Shown here: piece after piece, positions 9,609 through 18,606 of the stretch
Position numbering within the stretch: the stretch's first letter is position 1
How the letters are laid out: every line of letters starts with the position of its first letter
NCBI RefSeq assembly: GCF_002007565.1
Contig: NZ_CP015625.1
Coordinates: 1,860,001-1,924,000, forward strand
Reading direction: 5' to 3'
Length of the DNA: 64,000 bases
Origin: Ditibartonella choladocola
GTDB lineage: Bacteria; Pseudomonadota; Alphaproteobacteria; Rhizobiales; Rhizobiaceae
Notes under the pieces: generated by a model
Told to the model about the DNA's origin: nothing
Databases searched by the model: none
The model's input: the letters and a program-made list of their open reading frames with translations, nothing else
Made by a program: the position numbers and the translations under genes

Positions 9609-10985
9609 ATGTCACGTATCATCACCACTGCCGTCTATCATCTGGGCACTGTCATGCATCGCCATAGGACAGTGATCCAGACGATACAGTGGTGTGTTGT
9701 TGCCATTTACCTGTTTCTCCTGATTGTGCCGTCATTTCTGCCATTGCCGCCACGGCAGGAACATATCCTTGGCAATCTCGTGCTGTTTGCACAATTTGTT
9801 TTCTGGGGAATCTGGTGGCCATTCGTTATTCTCTCCATGCTGTTTATAGGACGTATCTGGTGCGGCGTTTTCTGCCCTGAAGGGGCTTTGGCCGAATTTA
9901 CCAGCCGCACTGTCGGGCGTAATAAAAGTATCCCGCGCTGGCTCAAATGGCGCGGCTGGCCGACAGTTGCCTTTATTCTGACAACGCTTTATGGCCAGTT
10001 AATCAGCGTTTATGATTATGCGGAAGCAGCACTTCTCATTCTGGGCGGCTCGACATTGGCAGCAATGGCAATCGGTTTCTTTTTCGGTAAAGGAACGCGC
10101 GTCTGGTGCCGTTATCTTTGCCCTGTTAATGGCGTTTTCAACCTGCTTTCCCGCCTTGCTCCTATTTCGTTCAAGACAGATCAGGAAAAATGGGCGCATT
10201 ATTGTGGTGGCCGTCAGGAAAACCCCAATTGCCCTCCAATGATAAATATTCACCAGCTTCATGGTGTTAATGCTTGCCATATGTGCGCGCGCTGTGCCGG
10301 CTTCCGCGATGCTGTGGCTCTGAAACCACGCTCGGTTATGGAAGAAGTTGTCGTTTACGGTGAAGACAAAAACGCAAGCCCATGGGAAACAAGATTACTG
10401 CTTTTCGGTATGATCGGTGTTGCAATCGGGGCGTTTACATGGACTGTCAGCCCGTGGTTTGTGACTTTCAAGCAGGCAATAGCCGAATGGCTTGTCGACC
10501 ACAATATTTTCTGGCCACTCGACCCGACCGCTCCGTGGTGGGTATTGACAAACCACCCCGCCAATAATGACAGTTTCAACTGGGTAGACGGCTTTTGTGT
10601 TGCAAGTTACATCTTAGGAAGTGGTCTGCTTTTTGGCACATTTTTGACCCTGATGTTATGGGCTATCGCCTCGCTCATGCGTTCGCAGACACTTTTCCAT
10701 CATTTGGCACAAGCGTTTTTGCCACTGGCGGCTGCCGGTCTGTTTTTGGGGCTTACAGCAACAACTGTAAAACTTTTAATGTATGATGGCATCACCTTCT
10801 GGTGGTTGCCATATGCACGTGCGTTCATTCTTGCTTTAACTGCGCTCTGGAGCCTTTATCTTGCGGCAAGAATCTTGCAAAGAACGCCGGCAAGCCTCAT
10901 CCGCAAATATCTGGGCTTTTTCCTTTTTGCTGTTTCTTGTGTTCCTATCGTCTATGCATGGTGGCTTATGTTCTGGGGCTGGTAA
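9609..10985 (+). CDS. ftrD: Polytopic ferredoxin-like protein FtrD
   Basis: A 458-residue membrane protein of the NapH/4Fe-4S family that serves as the electron-transfer partner of the Ftr importer. Cys motifs visible are CGVFCPEG (about residue 88), CRYLCPVNG (about 172) and CHMCARC (about 223), enough for iron-sulfur clusters, set between several helices. In Brucella FtrD is thought to take electrons from FtrB and pass them to the membrane pool. The ATG at 9609 follows a run of A with no obvious Shine-Dalgarno sequence. It is the last gene of the ftr cluster, and no strong terminator follows. Confidence 0.9.
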   Translation: MSRIITTAVYHLGTVMHRHRTVIQTIQWCVVAIYLFLLIVPSFLPLPPRQEHILGNLVLFAQFVFWGIWWPFVILSMLFIGRIWCGVFCPEGALAEFTSRTVGRNKSIPRWLKWRGWPTVAFILTTLYGQLISVYDYAEAALLILGGSTLAAMAIGFFFGKGTRVWCRYLCPVNGVFNLLSRLAPISFKTDQEKWAHYCGGRQENPNCPPMINIHQLHGVNACHMCARCAGFRDAVALKPRSVMEEVVVYGEDKNASPWETRLLLFGMIGVAIGAFTWTVSPWFVTFKQAIAEWLVDHNIFWPLDPTAPWWVLTNHPANNDSFNWVDGFCVASYILGSGLLFGTFLTLMLWAIASLMRSQTLFHHLAQAFLPLAAAGLFLGLTATTVKLLMYDGITFWWLPYARAFILALTALWSLYLAARILQRTPASLIRKYLGFFLFAVSCVPIVYAWWLMFWGW

Positions 10986-11849
10986 AACAGTTTTTTCTAA
11001 ATGTCGCGTGAGCAAATGGCTGCTTAAACGTTAAAGGCCATCATACCGCCCTATTCTTGAGGCGGGAGACCACCTCAAAAGCTCGAGGAAGAGAGATAAT
11101 GCAAAAGAGCCAATGATCGGCAATATCTTGCAAACAATCAGGCAAATAACCCTTTCCATTTGGCACATATGCCATTTGGCTACCTGACCTCTTCATGCAT
11201 TCCGGTTTTTACCGGTCGGCGGGAAGTAAAATCCGATCATAGCGTCGAACCGGCGGTTGAACGGGAGCTTTTAAATTTGCAACCAATAACCCCGAAAATC
11301 GGTATGCCAAAAAAACAATCCCGCCAAAACCGATAACGCCCTAAAACATACCCCCACAAGATTGACGCGAAAAATACATGAACCGTTCGACGAGGTACAA
11401 TCGAACGGCTATATCGGCCATCCTCCCGCTCCCGCTCCCGCTCCCGCTCAAAAATAATCCGGTATTTCCGGCATGAGAACAGCTTAAAATTCGACCCTCG
11501 TTAAAAAATCGCCTGCCTGTTATCCCGTCCGTTATCCCGCCCATTATAACTCGGATGTGTTTTTTTCTTCAAAGCTCATTAGATCAGCCGCAGTTCAACC
11601 AAAACCTGTCGCCGGAATTTTTCAAAAGCCTTATCGAGCCTTTATAAATCTTATGCCTTCAATGGAATTGAGAACGCGTTGCCCACCGCCAAATCAATCA
11701 AGATTTCATCCCCTAAATCAACCATGCACATTCTCTTTGCTTTTCATTAAAGCAGGTTCTCAATGCAGATTATAAAAGCAGGTGCCATACGCAGACCATC
11801 AATAAAATCACCGATAAAGAAACCCTATCCGCAAAGATTTGCGTTGCTT
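10986..11849. other. Long convergent gap with a hexamer repeat
   Basis: This is the 3'-to-3' gap between ftrD and the ABC gene. It holds four perfect CTCCCG hexamers at 11423-11446 and several AT/GC-mixed short ORFs without motifs. It runs into the 18-bp array at 11850. No promoter, RNA gene or real coding sequence was recognised. Confidence 0.55.
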
Positions 11850-11993
11850 TTGCCTTCTATAAAGAGGTTTTCTTTTACAAAAAATTTTTCTTCTACAAGG
11901 GGAGTGTCTTCAAAAAGGAGCCAGTCTTCAAAAAGGGCATACTCTTCCGGAAGAGTTTCGCCTTCAAAAGGCTTTTGTGTTCTAAGAGAAACG
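11850..11993. repeat. Eight phased 18-bp units (CTTCAAAAAGG type)
   Basis: Eight successive 18-base units fit NNNTCTTCNANAAGGNNN. They start at 11850, 11868, 11886, 11904, 11922, 11940, 11958 and 11976. The units are degenerate, but the phase never slips. The plus-strand frame over it reads Ser/Lys/Arg-rich hexapeptides (SSKRS-like); it has no ribosome site or domain and I do not call it a gene. Confidence 0.85.
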
Positions 11994-12056
11994 TGTTCGC
12001 ACGGATAAAGGTATTTTTGCCCGAAAATTATGAAAGATTGTTTGCCAAAAACCTGA

Positions 12057-14009
12057 CTATTTTATTTCCGGCTCATCATTTTCCGGCTTATTATCTGCAG
12101 ATTTATCACCTGCGTCCGCTGCGGGCACTGTCCTGCTTGCGGTCGTGTTTTCATCGTTTGTTGTTGAAGCGGAAGTTCTGCCGTTTGATGTTTCGTTCTC
12201 GTTCCTTTGCAAAGCCTGTTCCGAAGGCTCGAATTTGACTTCCACAATCACGTCGAACAGATAGCTTTCGTCATTGCGGCGGCTGATATAAACAAAAGTG
12301 GTATGTTTCAGATGCTGGAACACAACCGCGGCAATGCGCTTGCGCACCGTTTCATCAATACCGTCCATAACCTGATTGGCGACAATCCATTCGGGATTTG
12401 TAAGAAGCACGCGGGCAAAAGCAATTGAACGGCGTTCAACATCGTTCAATCGTTTTTCCCAATCGACATTTTCTTCATCAAGTGCCGAAAAATAATCACT
12501 CAAACCGGTGATTTCGAGCGCGTGTTCGATTTCATCGTCTGTCGGGTTTTTATCCGTTGCGGGATAAAGAAGAACCGTGCGCAATGTGCCCGGTGGAATA
12601 TAAGGCGCATCGGGAATATAGTTCGGCAAACCGGAATTGGGCAGACCTACCGTTCCCTGCCCCCATGGCCACAAACCGGCCAGAGCGTGATAAAGAATGG
12701 TTTTGTCAACGTCTTGCGGCGCATAGATCAGAGTATTCTGCCCGCGTTTGATTGCCAAATTCGACGGTGTCAAAGTCAATTTGCCGTTGGCTGTGCGGAT
12801 CAACAGATTGTCGAAGGTCATAATATCGGAATCATTGGTTTTGACGACGATATGTTCGCCCTTCAGCCGATCGACATCATCCATCTGCACAACAGCTTGT
12901 CTGAAAGTTGCAACACGCAACATCGTTGCCCGCCAGTCGGCCAGAGCGCCATAATTGTCAACAAACCAGCGCAATGACTGGTGCGCCTGATTGAAGGCCT
13001 GAACAGCAGCCTGAAGACCGCCGAGGTCAATACCGCCGCCAAAATAGATCGGCGAGGCGATAATATAAGGGGCAACATTCGATACCCAGCCATAACCGGC
13101 GGTAATGCCTGTCAATTTGGTCGTTGCGACAACAATATGCCAAATGGCGTTCAAAACATTTTGCACACGCCCGTCGAGATAGCGCTTCTCGTCTTTCTCA
13201 GCCCCCATCAGCGTGATCGAATCAATAGAGCGGTTGGTGTGCATTAAAGCGGCACGCAAATCTGCTTCACGCGCATAGCGGTTGGCGTTGATCGTTACCA
13301 GATTACGCGCAACAAACCAGGTGAGAAAGGAAGCCGCACCGACATAGAGAAGCACCGCCCAGATCATGTAACCGGGAAGCGGAAAACTGTAGCCGGAAAA
13401 GCTGAAAACGAAACCGGCCGTTGTTGCCCATAACGTCGGAATGAAGATGATTAATGTTACACTGGCCTGCAACAGATTGATGCCGAGATCAGCGGTTGAT
13501 TCGGCAAGATGTCGGGCATCTTCGTGAAGTTTCTGGTCGGGGTTTACGCCGACTTCCCCTGCCATTGTCAGGCGAAAGGCACGCTTGGGCTGCATCCATT
13601 GGCTGATAAGGTCGTCAGTCAATCCTTCACGCAATTTCATCTTCAAATATTGGTTCAAAAAAGTCTGGACAATGTTGAAGATCAATAGAACCGAGGCAAT
13701 GACAAAGAATACACCGAGCTGGAAAACAAACTCATGCAAATCTTTACGGCTGATCGCGTTCCAGAAATCCTTGGTCCACTCATTGATTTGCAATTGCCCG
13801 CGGCCAATCAGAATAATGAGCACGAGTATTCCAAGAAATGTCGCAATCAACGTGTTGCGCGTGTGCGAATGCCAGAAAGCGATATAAAGAATTTTTGCCT
13901 GATGGGAAAAACGGGTATTTTTGACAATGCCTTCGCGCAATGAACCGGGAGCGGCATCGACCGGATTATCGGGCATAACGTCGTCTTTATCGCTGCCATT
14001 TTTGGCCAT
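12057..14009 (-). CDS. SbmA/BacA-like ABC transporter with a degenerate ATPase domain
   Basis: A 650-residue protein with an ABC_membrane_2 (SbmA/BacA/YddA) membrane domain at about residues 40-370, containing EWTKDFWNAISRKD, DQKLHEDARHLAE and FNQAHQSLRWFVDNY, followed by an ABC-type domain at 395-590. In relatives the ATPase part reads like GxSGxGKST, LSLGEQQR, LDEATSALD and GHR. Here the corresponding segments are YAPQDVDKTIL (429-439), LNDVERRSIAF (521-531), WIVANQVMDGID (541-552) and SRRND (576-580), and the Q-loop glutamine is Asp (IPDAPY). Only the Walker A lysine survives. Transport powered by ATP is therefore doubtful. The C-terminal 55 residues are acidic, Asn/Thr-rich and probably disordered. 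The reading frame is intact. It may work like BacA, using the proton gradient, or be inactive. Confidence 0.85.
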   Translation of the reverse strand: MAKNGSDKDDVMPDNPVDAAPGSLREGIVKNTRFSHQAKILYIAFWHSHTRNTLIATFLGILVLIILIGRGQLQINEWTKDFWNAISRKDLHEFVFQLGVFFVIASVLLIFNIVQTFLNQYLKMKLREGLTDDLISQWMQPKRAFRLTMAGEVGVNPDQKLHEDARHLAESTADLGINLLQASVTLIIFIPTLWATTAGFVFSFSGYSFPLPGYMIWAVLLYVGAASFLTWFVARNLVTINANRYAREADLRAALMHTNRSIDSITLMGAEKDEKRYLDGRVQNVLNAIWHIVVATTKLTGITAGYGWVSNVAPYIIASPIYFGGGIDLGGLQAAVQAFNQAHQSLRWFVDNYGALADWRATMLRVATFRQAVVQMDDVDRLKGEHIVVKTNDSDIMTFDNLLIRTANGKLTLTPSNLAIKRGQNTLIYAPQDVDKTILYHALAGLWPWGQGTVGLPNSGLPNYIPDAPYIPPGTLRTVLLYPATDKNPTDDEIEHALEITGLSDYFSALDEENVDWEKRLNDVERRSIAFARVLLTNPEWIVANQVMDGIDETVRKRIAAVVFQHLKHTTFVYISRRNDESYLFDVIVEVKFEPSEQALQRNENETSNGRTSASTTNDENTTASRTVPAADAGDKSADNKPENDEPEIK

Positions 14010-14322
14010 TCAATCAATTCCCCTTACATGACAATCGCGACATTCTGACGACAGTTAAAAATATTGATTGCACCCTTATACACCAGATAGTGTCGGCAAT
14101 CAAAATAGCAAAAGCAAGAATGCTTGCAATTTTAATATTAATAAAACTTGCTTTCCGGTTTTAGAGGGTCTAATGAAGCGCCAATCGATTTTTCGGTTGT
14201 GCGACTTTCTTAACCGTGCAGCAAGCACTATTTAACGAAACTCCCCTTTCTAAATTTCGATCTACCAAATGTATCAACACTGTATGTGTCGATGCAATCA
14301 TTTCTTATTACAGGAGTTTCCT
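14010..14322. promoter_or_regulatory. Divergent promoter region and long cold-shock leader
   Basis: This 313-bp interval separates the divergent ABC gene and csp gene. The last ~90 bases before the csp ATG contain ATCAACACTGTATGTGTCGAT and end in CAGGAG at 14311, as expected for a long untranslated cold-shock leader. No exact start site can be fixed. Confidence 0.4.
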
Positions 14323-14532
14323 ATGGCTACAGGAACAGTTAAGTGGTTCAACACAACAAAAGGCTTCGGCTTCATTCAACCTGATGATGGTGGTGCAGAT
14401 GTTTTTGTACACATCTCGGCTGTTGAACGTTCAGGCATGAATGGTCTTACCGAAGGACAAAAAGTGTCTTACGAGGTTGTGCAGGATCGCCGTTCGGGAA
14501 AATCTGCTGCAGGCAATCTTTCAGCTCTTTAA
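14323..14532 (+). CDS. CspA-family cold-shock protein
   Basis: A 69-residue single cold-shock (OB-fold) domain, [18 protein letters not shown], with both RNA-binding motifs: RNP1 is KGFGFIQP and RNP2 is VFVHISAV. Such proteins bind single-stranded RNA and melt secondary structure. The ATG at 14323 is chosen over the in-frame codon at 14269 because CAGGAG lies 6 bp upstream and the protein then starts at the normal family N-terminus. A terminator follows. A second csp gene lies at 37281. Confidence 0.96.
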   Translation: MATGTVKWFNTTKGFGFIQPDDGGADVFVHISAVERSGMNGLTEGQKVSYEVVQDRRSGKSAAGNLSAL

Positions 14533-14615
14533 TGACAAGCGGCTTGAATGCTTTTAATTCGACAATAAAAGATTTATCGGCATTTCAACGCTACCATTCA
14601 CGAGTTATTACAAAA

Positions 14616-14647
14616 AGCTCTACCGGTTTTTCGGTAGGGCTTTTTTA
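14616..14647 (+). terminator. Terminator of the first csp gene
   Basis: AGCTCTACCG (14616-14625) pairs with CGGTAGGGCT (14632-14641, one G-T pair) and is followed by TTTTT. Confidence 0.85.
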
Positions 14648-14725
14648 ATGGTCTAATCATTTTATCAATTTGATCTCGAAGCCCCCATTCCCCCCACTTT
14701 TATATGTTTCCGTTCTTTCCTCGAT

Positions 14726-14800
14726 CTTTCCCCCTATTTTTTCCCCCTCATTTTTCCCCCCTTATTTTTCCCCCCCTTATTTTTCCCCCCTTATTTTCCC
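14726..14800. repeat. Pyrimidine-rich 14-15-bp repeat (TTTTTCCCCCCTTA)
   Basis: About five units of TTTTTCCCCC(C)TTA with 14-15 bp period form an almost pure C/T tract on the plus strand. A pure polypyrimidine tract of this length could form triplex or H-DNA. The open frame across it is low-complexity Pro/Phe and is rejected as a gene. Confidence 0.8.
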
Positions 14801-15023
14801 ATGTCGGCTCGGCAATGTTTCGTCACATCTTTCCCGTTGTTTTGTCCCCATGTTTCCTAAGAAGTTTCCTGCGATATTTTTCTTGAACGTCGCCCGCGTT
14901 GTTTTCTGACCGGAATAACAAACATTCGCTCTTGAAAGCCAAACGGAAGAATATCGTTTTGCTATTTCAAGAAGAACGTCAACAAGCTGCTTGCACTTCT
15001 ATTTAGATAAGCTATAAATTTTA

Positions 15024-15225
15024 TTGACGGTTCCCCTTCAGGATGTCTTCAAAAGGGGAATAATAGGGAACACGGAAAAATTGACCGCACTCAAGGGATT
15101 TCAACCGTGGCTGCCCCCGCAACTGTAAACGGCAGCACCTTTTTTAGGGATTTATCCGGCCACTGCGAAAGCGGGAAGGTAAAAGGTGCAAAAAAAATGC
15201 CGCGAGCCAGGAGACCTGCCGTCAA
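15024..15225 (+). ncRNA. Cobalamin (B12) riboswitch
   Basis: The closing stem is TTGACGG (15024-15030) with CCGTCAA (15219-15225). Conserved core elements follow in order: GGGAACACGG (15066), the B12 box region GCTGCCCCCGCAACTGTAA (15110-15128), GGCAGCACC, CCACTGCGAAAGCGGGAAGGT (15160-15180), and GCCGCGAGCCAGGAGACCTGCC (15199-15220). A small hairpin at about 15229-15247 and then AAAGGAAAGG before an ATG at 15293 suggest translational control. The next recognisable genes are a BtuFCD-like importer. Confidence 0.96.
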
Positions 15226-15292
15226 TCATAGGCTTTCACGAGCCTGTCATTGAATATCCCTAACGCACGGTGGGTGCAAAGGAAAGGTAACC

Positions 15293-15760
15293 ATGGCAAT
15301 CCGGTCAGGCGCCAAGTTTGTCGCCTCTCATATGCTTATACGGATTTTTTTATCCCGTCCGGTTTATGAAGTGATAGCAATGTTGCAGCAGATTGTGTTG
15401 CAACAAATATTGTATTTTTTGCGCTTTTTGATCGTTTGCCAACAACACATCCGGAAACCGCTTCTTTCATTATTTTGCTCAAGAGAAGAAAAGATAAACC
15501 ACGTTGGCAAAGCGTTTTTTATTGCTTTAAAAACAACCGCAATAAAAGGGCTTTCAGGCGTTTCAACAGCGTTTATCAATGCCTTCCCGGTGGAGAATTT
15601 TTGTAAGGCTCTTCATTCGGATGATACGCGGCAAATAGAGCCTTCGACGTTGAACGAATGGGCTTTTCCCTGCTTGAAAACTTTCCCGAACGCCCTCGTG
15701 AAATATTTGAAACCCGTGACAAGGCAAAACCTTCATAAAACGGCCTTGCCTTGGGCTTGA
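15293..15760 (+). CDS. Uncharacterised 155-residue ORF behind the riboswitch
   Basis: This frame begins 67 bp after the riboswitch with a good ribosome site (AAAGGAAAGG, 6 bp before the ATG) and ends 17 bp before the substrate-binding protein gene, exactly where a riboswitch-controlled first gene would sit. I do not recognise a family. The product is basic, with a hydrophobic stretch at about residues 27-50 (EVIAMLQQIVLQQILYFLRFLIV) and a single pair of Cys residues in it. It could be a small membrane protein, the remnant of a lost gene such as an outer-membrane receptor, or simply a translated leader. Codon use and homologs would decide. Confidence 0.35.
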   Translation: MAIRSGAKFVASHMLIRIFLSRPVYEVIAMLQQIVLQQILYFLRFLIVCQQHIRKPLLSLFCSREEKINHVGKAFFIALKTTAIKGLSGVSTAFINAFPVENFCKALHSDDTRQIEPSTLNEWAFPCLKTFPNALVKYLKPVTRQNLHKTALPWA

Positions 15761-15777
15761 ACGAGAAGAGCAAACTC

Positions 15778-16815
15778 ATGAAAACCATCCATTTGAAGAC
15801 GACAATTTTAACTGCGGTGATTTCCTTCTTTGCGGTTAATTTTTATAGCAATGCTTTGGCTGAAGAAACGCATTATCCGTTAACGGTAAAAAATTGCGGC
15901 CGCACACTGGTTTTTAACAAAGCACCGGAACGCGTTGTTTCGGTCGGACAAAATACGACAGAGATACTTTATGCTTTGGGATTATCCGACAAGGTCAAAG
16001 GGACTGCACTCTGGTATTCGCCGGTTTTGCCGCAATTTACCGAAGTCAACAAAAACGTAAAAATGCTTTCCCATGATGTTCCAAGTTTCGAGAGCATCAT
16101 TGCCGAAAAACCCGATCTTGTGGCAAGCCATCAGGAATGGGTTATAGGGCCTGCGGGAAGTGCTGCAACCTATGACCAGTTCAAGGATTTTGAAATTCCG
16201 GTTTATACCGCTCCTGCCGATTGCGTGGGAAAAGACAACCTTGCCGGTAGCGACGGTTTGCGAACAGCCCCCTTTACGATGGATCTCATCTATCAGGAAA
16301 TTTCCGAACTTTCAGTGATCTTCAACGTTCAGGATAAAGGAGAACAACTTGTTAAAGAGCTGAAAGGGCGCGAACAGGCTGCAATCGACAAAGTCAAAAA
16401 CCTGCCCAAGGGCAAACTCAGCGCGGTTTTCTGGTATTCGAGTGCCGATCTTGATATTGACCCCTATGTTGCCGGAGACCTTGGTGCACCCGGTTATATT
16501 ATGAAAATTCTCGGCATTCAAAACGTTATCAAATCCGATTATGAATGGCCGACTGTGGGATGGGAAACCATCGTTAAAGCGAACCCGACCATTATTGTTC
16601 TTGCCGAAATGGATCGCCGCCGTTTTCCCGCCGATGATGTTGTCGTGAAACGTGATTTCTTGAAGAAAGATCCCGTTACAAAACTGCTACCGGCTGTCGA
16701 GAATAACCGTCTTGTCAACATGGACGTGCAATCCATGAATACAACCATGCGCACCATTGACGGTATCGAAAAACTGGCAAATGCCATTGTCGAACTTGGT
16801 CTTGAAAAAGAGTGA
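15778..16815 (+). CDS. Substrate-binding protein of a BtuF/FecB-type ABC importer
   Basis: A 345-residue periplasmic binding protein (class III, FecB/BtuF fold). The ATG at 15778 is preferred over 15751 because it begins the signal peptide MKTIHLKTTILTAVISFFAV. The family start of the mature domain is present: NCGRTLVFNKAPERVVSVG, then NTTEILYALGLSDKVKG, ESIIAEKPDLVASH and a C-terminal TIDGIEKLANAIVELG. It captures a chelate or corrinoid for the permease encoded next, with a 4-bp stop/start overlap. The upstream B12 riboswitch suggests cobalamin or cobinamide, but sequence alone cannot exclude a siderophore. Confidence 0.88.
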   Translation: MKTIHLKTTILTAVISFFAVNFYSNALAEETHYPLTVKNCGRTLVFNKAPERVVSVGQNTTEILYALGLSDKVKGTALWYSPVLPQFTEVNKNVKMLSHDVPSFESIIAEKPDLVASHQEWVIGPAGSAATYDQFKDFEIPVYTAPADCVGKDNLAGSDGLRTAPFTMDLIYQEISELSVIFNVQDKGEQLVKELKGREQAAIDKVKNLPKGKLSAVFWYSSADLDIDPYVAGDLGAPGYIMKILGIQNVIKSDYEWPTVGWETIVKANPTIIVLAEMDRRRFPADDVVVKRDFLKKDPVTKLLPAVENNRLVNMDVQSMNTTMRTIDGIEKLANAIVELGLEKE

Positions 16816-17828
16816 CACATTTACCCCGCACGATTATCATCTGGCTTTTTTGCATCTGTCTTTTGCTATGCGCAATTGTGACAGGTGCAGCAATTGGCGA
16901 GATTGCCATTCCGTTTTCAACTTTTTTGAAAACCATTGCCAACCATCTGTTCGGTAGCGGTTACGAGGTGGATATATTCCATAGTCGGGTGATCTGGCTG
17001 TGGCGTCTGCCGCGTGCAGTGGTGGGCGCATGTTGTGGTGCCGGTCTTGCCATGTGCGGGGTTATTTTACAGGCCTTGTTGAGAAATCCCCTTGCCGAAC
17101 CCTATCTTCTCGGCATTTCGTCGGGTGCGGGAACAGGTGCGGCATTGGTTACCGCTTTCGGCATGAATTTGAGTATTCTGTCACTTTCAACGGGTGCATT
17201 GATCGGCGGTCTGTTATCGTTTTTCTTTGTTGTTTTTCTTGCCTATCATTCCGGACGCAATGCAACCGCCATTATTCTCGCCGGTATTGCTAGCGCCATG
17301 TTGTTCAATGCATTGACAGCTCTCATATTGATGATTTTTACGCCACTTGAAGGACGCTCGAATATTTTTGCCTGGATGATCGGAAATCTTTCCGGTGCAA
17401 GATGGAGTGATGCTTTACTGGCTTTCCCGTTGACACTTCTGGCATTTTTAATTTTCCTTGCATTTTCCCGCATTCTCGATGCTTTCGTCTTCGGCTCGCG
17501 TGCCGCAAAATCGCTTGGTATTTCTGTCAATTATGTGAGCATGTTGCTGATTACTCTTGTTGCTCTGGTTACTGCCGTTATGGTTTCCATTATGGGTACA
17601 ATCAGCTTTGTCGGACTGGTTGTTCCCCATGCGGCACGGCTTATTGTCGGCGTGCGTCACCAGCTTCTGATACCCGCTTCGGCATTGATCGGCGCACTTT
17701 TTATGATTGCCGCCGATGTGATTTCGCGCATTATTGTGCCCGGCCTTGCTTTTCCGGTCGGTATTGTCACGGCATTGATCGGCGCACCGCTTTTTGCCCT
17801 GTTGCTGTTGCGGCAGAAAGGAAATTGA
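16812..17828 (+). CDS. FecCD/BtuC-type ABC permease
   Basis: A 338-residue, roughly ten-helix inner-membrane permease of the FecCD family. It starts with GTG at 16812, overlapping the preceding stop (GTGA), which indicates translational coupling. Family signatures are RLPRAVVGACCGAGLAMCG, LLRNPLAEPYLLGISSGAG, IMGTISFVGLVVPHAARL and PVGIVTALIGAPLFALLLLR. It forms the channel for the importer with the neighbouring binding protein and ATPase. The ATPase gene begins 2 bp after the stop. Confidence 0.95.
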   Translation: MTHLPRTIIIWLFCICLLLCAIVTGAAIGEIAIPFSTFLKTIANHLFGSGYEVDIFHSRVIWLWRLPRAVVGACCGAGLAMCGVILQALLRNPLAEPYLLGISSGAGTGAALVTAFGMNLSILSLSTGALIGGLLSFFFVVFLAYHSGRNATAIILAGIASAMLFNALTALILMIFTPLEGRSNIFAWMIGNLSGARWSDALLAFPLTLLAFLIFLAFSRILDAFVFGSRAAKSLGISVNYVSMLLITLVALVTAVMVSIMGTISFVGLVVPHAARLIVGVRHQLLIPASALIGALFMIAADVISRIIVPGLAFPVGIVTALIGAPLFALLLLRQKGN

Positions 17829-17829
17829 T

Positions 17830-18603
17830 ATGCTTGTCGGCGAACATTTATCGCTTGAACGTGACCATCACACGATTCTTGATGATATAACGCTCACATT
17901 GAACGACCATGAAATTTTAGGCATTATCGGCCCCAATGGCGCGGGCAAAAGTTCGCTTTTATCTGTTTTTGCAGGCCTTGTTACACCGACAAAAGGCGAT
18001 ATAAGCCTTGATAATATTGCCTTGTCCAAATGGTCGCGGCGTAAACTTGCAAAAACAATTGCCTTTGTCGAACAACAGGCCGAACCGCATGAGCGCATCG
18101 ACGTGCGCCACGCCATAGAAATTGGCCGCACACCACACAAAACATTGCTTTCACCGTGGTTTCCCGAAGATGAAGAGGCGTTGCAGGATGCACTCGAAAA
18201 AGTCAATATGAAAGGCTTCGAGAAGCGTCTTCTGAACAGTCTTTCGGGGGGTGAAAAGCAACGCATCCACATTGCCCGTGCATTGGCACAAAAACCGCGT
18301 ATTCTCATTCTCGATGAACCGACAAATCATCTTGATATAGGATGTCAATTGGAGATACTCTCTCTCGTTCGCAGGCTTGATCTTTCGGTACTGATTGCCC
18401 TTCACGATCTTAATCATGCAGCCATGTTTTGCGATCGCATCGCTTTGCTCGATCATGGGCGTTTGATAAGTTCGGGGCTTCCCGAAGACGTGCTGACGAA
18501 ACAAACAATATTGACCAACTTCCGTGCCAATGCCGAAATAGACAAGCTTGAAAATGGCAGGCTTCATATACGTTACCTGCTACCACCTTCATTGAAAGGA
18601 TAA
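17830..18603 (+). CDS. ATPase of the BtuCDF-like importer
   Basis: A 257-residue ABC ATPase of the FepC/BtuD type. The ATG at 17830 is chosen; a GTG/ATG further upstream would lie within the permease gene. Walker A is GPNGAGKSS (about residue 36), the Q-loop is VEQQAEPHE, the signature is LSGGEKQR, Walker B is ILILDEPTNHLD and the H-switch is ALHDLNHA, so unlike the protein at 12057 this one is fully equipped. It powers the permease encoded just upstream. The gene for pseudoazurin starts 3 bp after its stop. Confidence 0.95.
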   Translation: MLVGEHLSLERDHHTILDDITLTLNDHEILGIIGPNGAGKSSLLSVFAGLVTPTKGDISLDNIALSKWSRRKLAKTIAFVEQQAEPHERIDVRHAIEIGRTPHKTLLSPWFPEDEEALQDALEKVNMKGFEKRLLNSLSGGEKQRIHIARALAQKPRILILDEPTNHLDIGCQLEILSLVRRLDLSVLIALHDLNHAAMFCDRIALLDHGRLISSGLPEDVLTKQTILTNFRANAEIDKLENGRLHIRYLLPPSLKG

Positions 18604-18606
18604 AAA

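Noticed and set aside
11763-12008. 81-residue Ser/Lys-rich ORF
   Set aside because: Arises from the 18-bp array; the regular hexapeptides are a consequence of the period and there is no start signal. Kept as a question in the findings.
14670-14909. Phe/Pro-rich ORFs
   Set aside because: Translation of the C/T repeat only.
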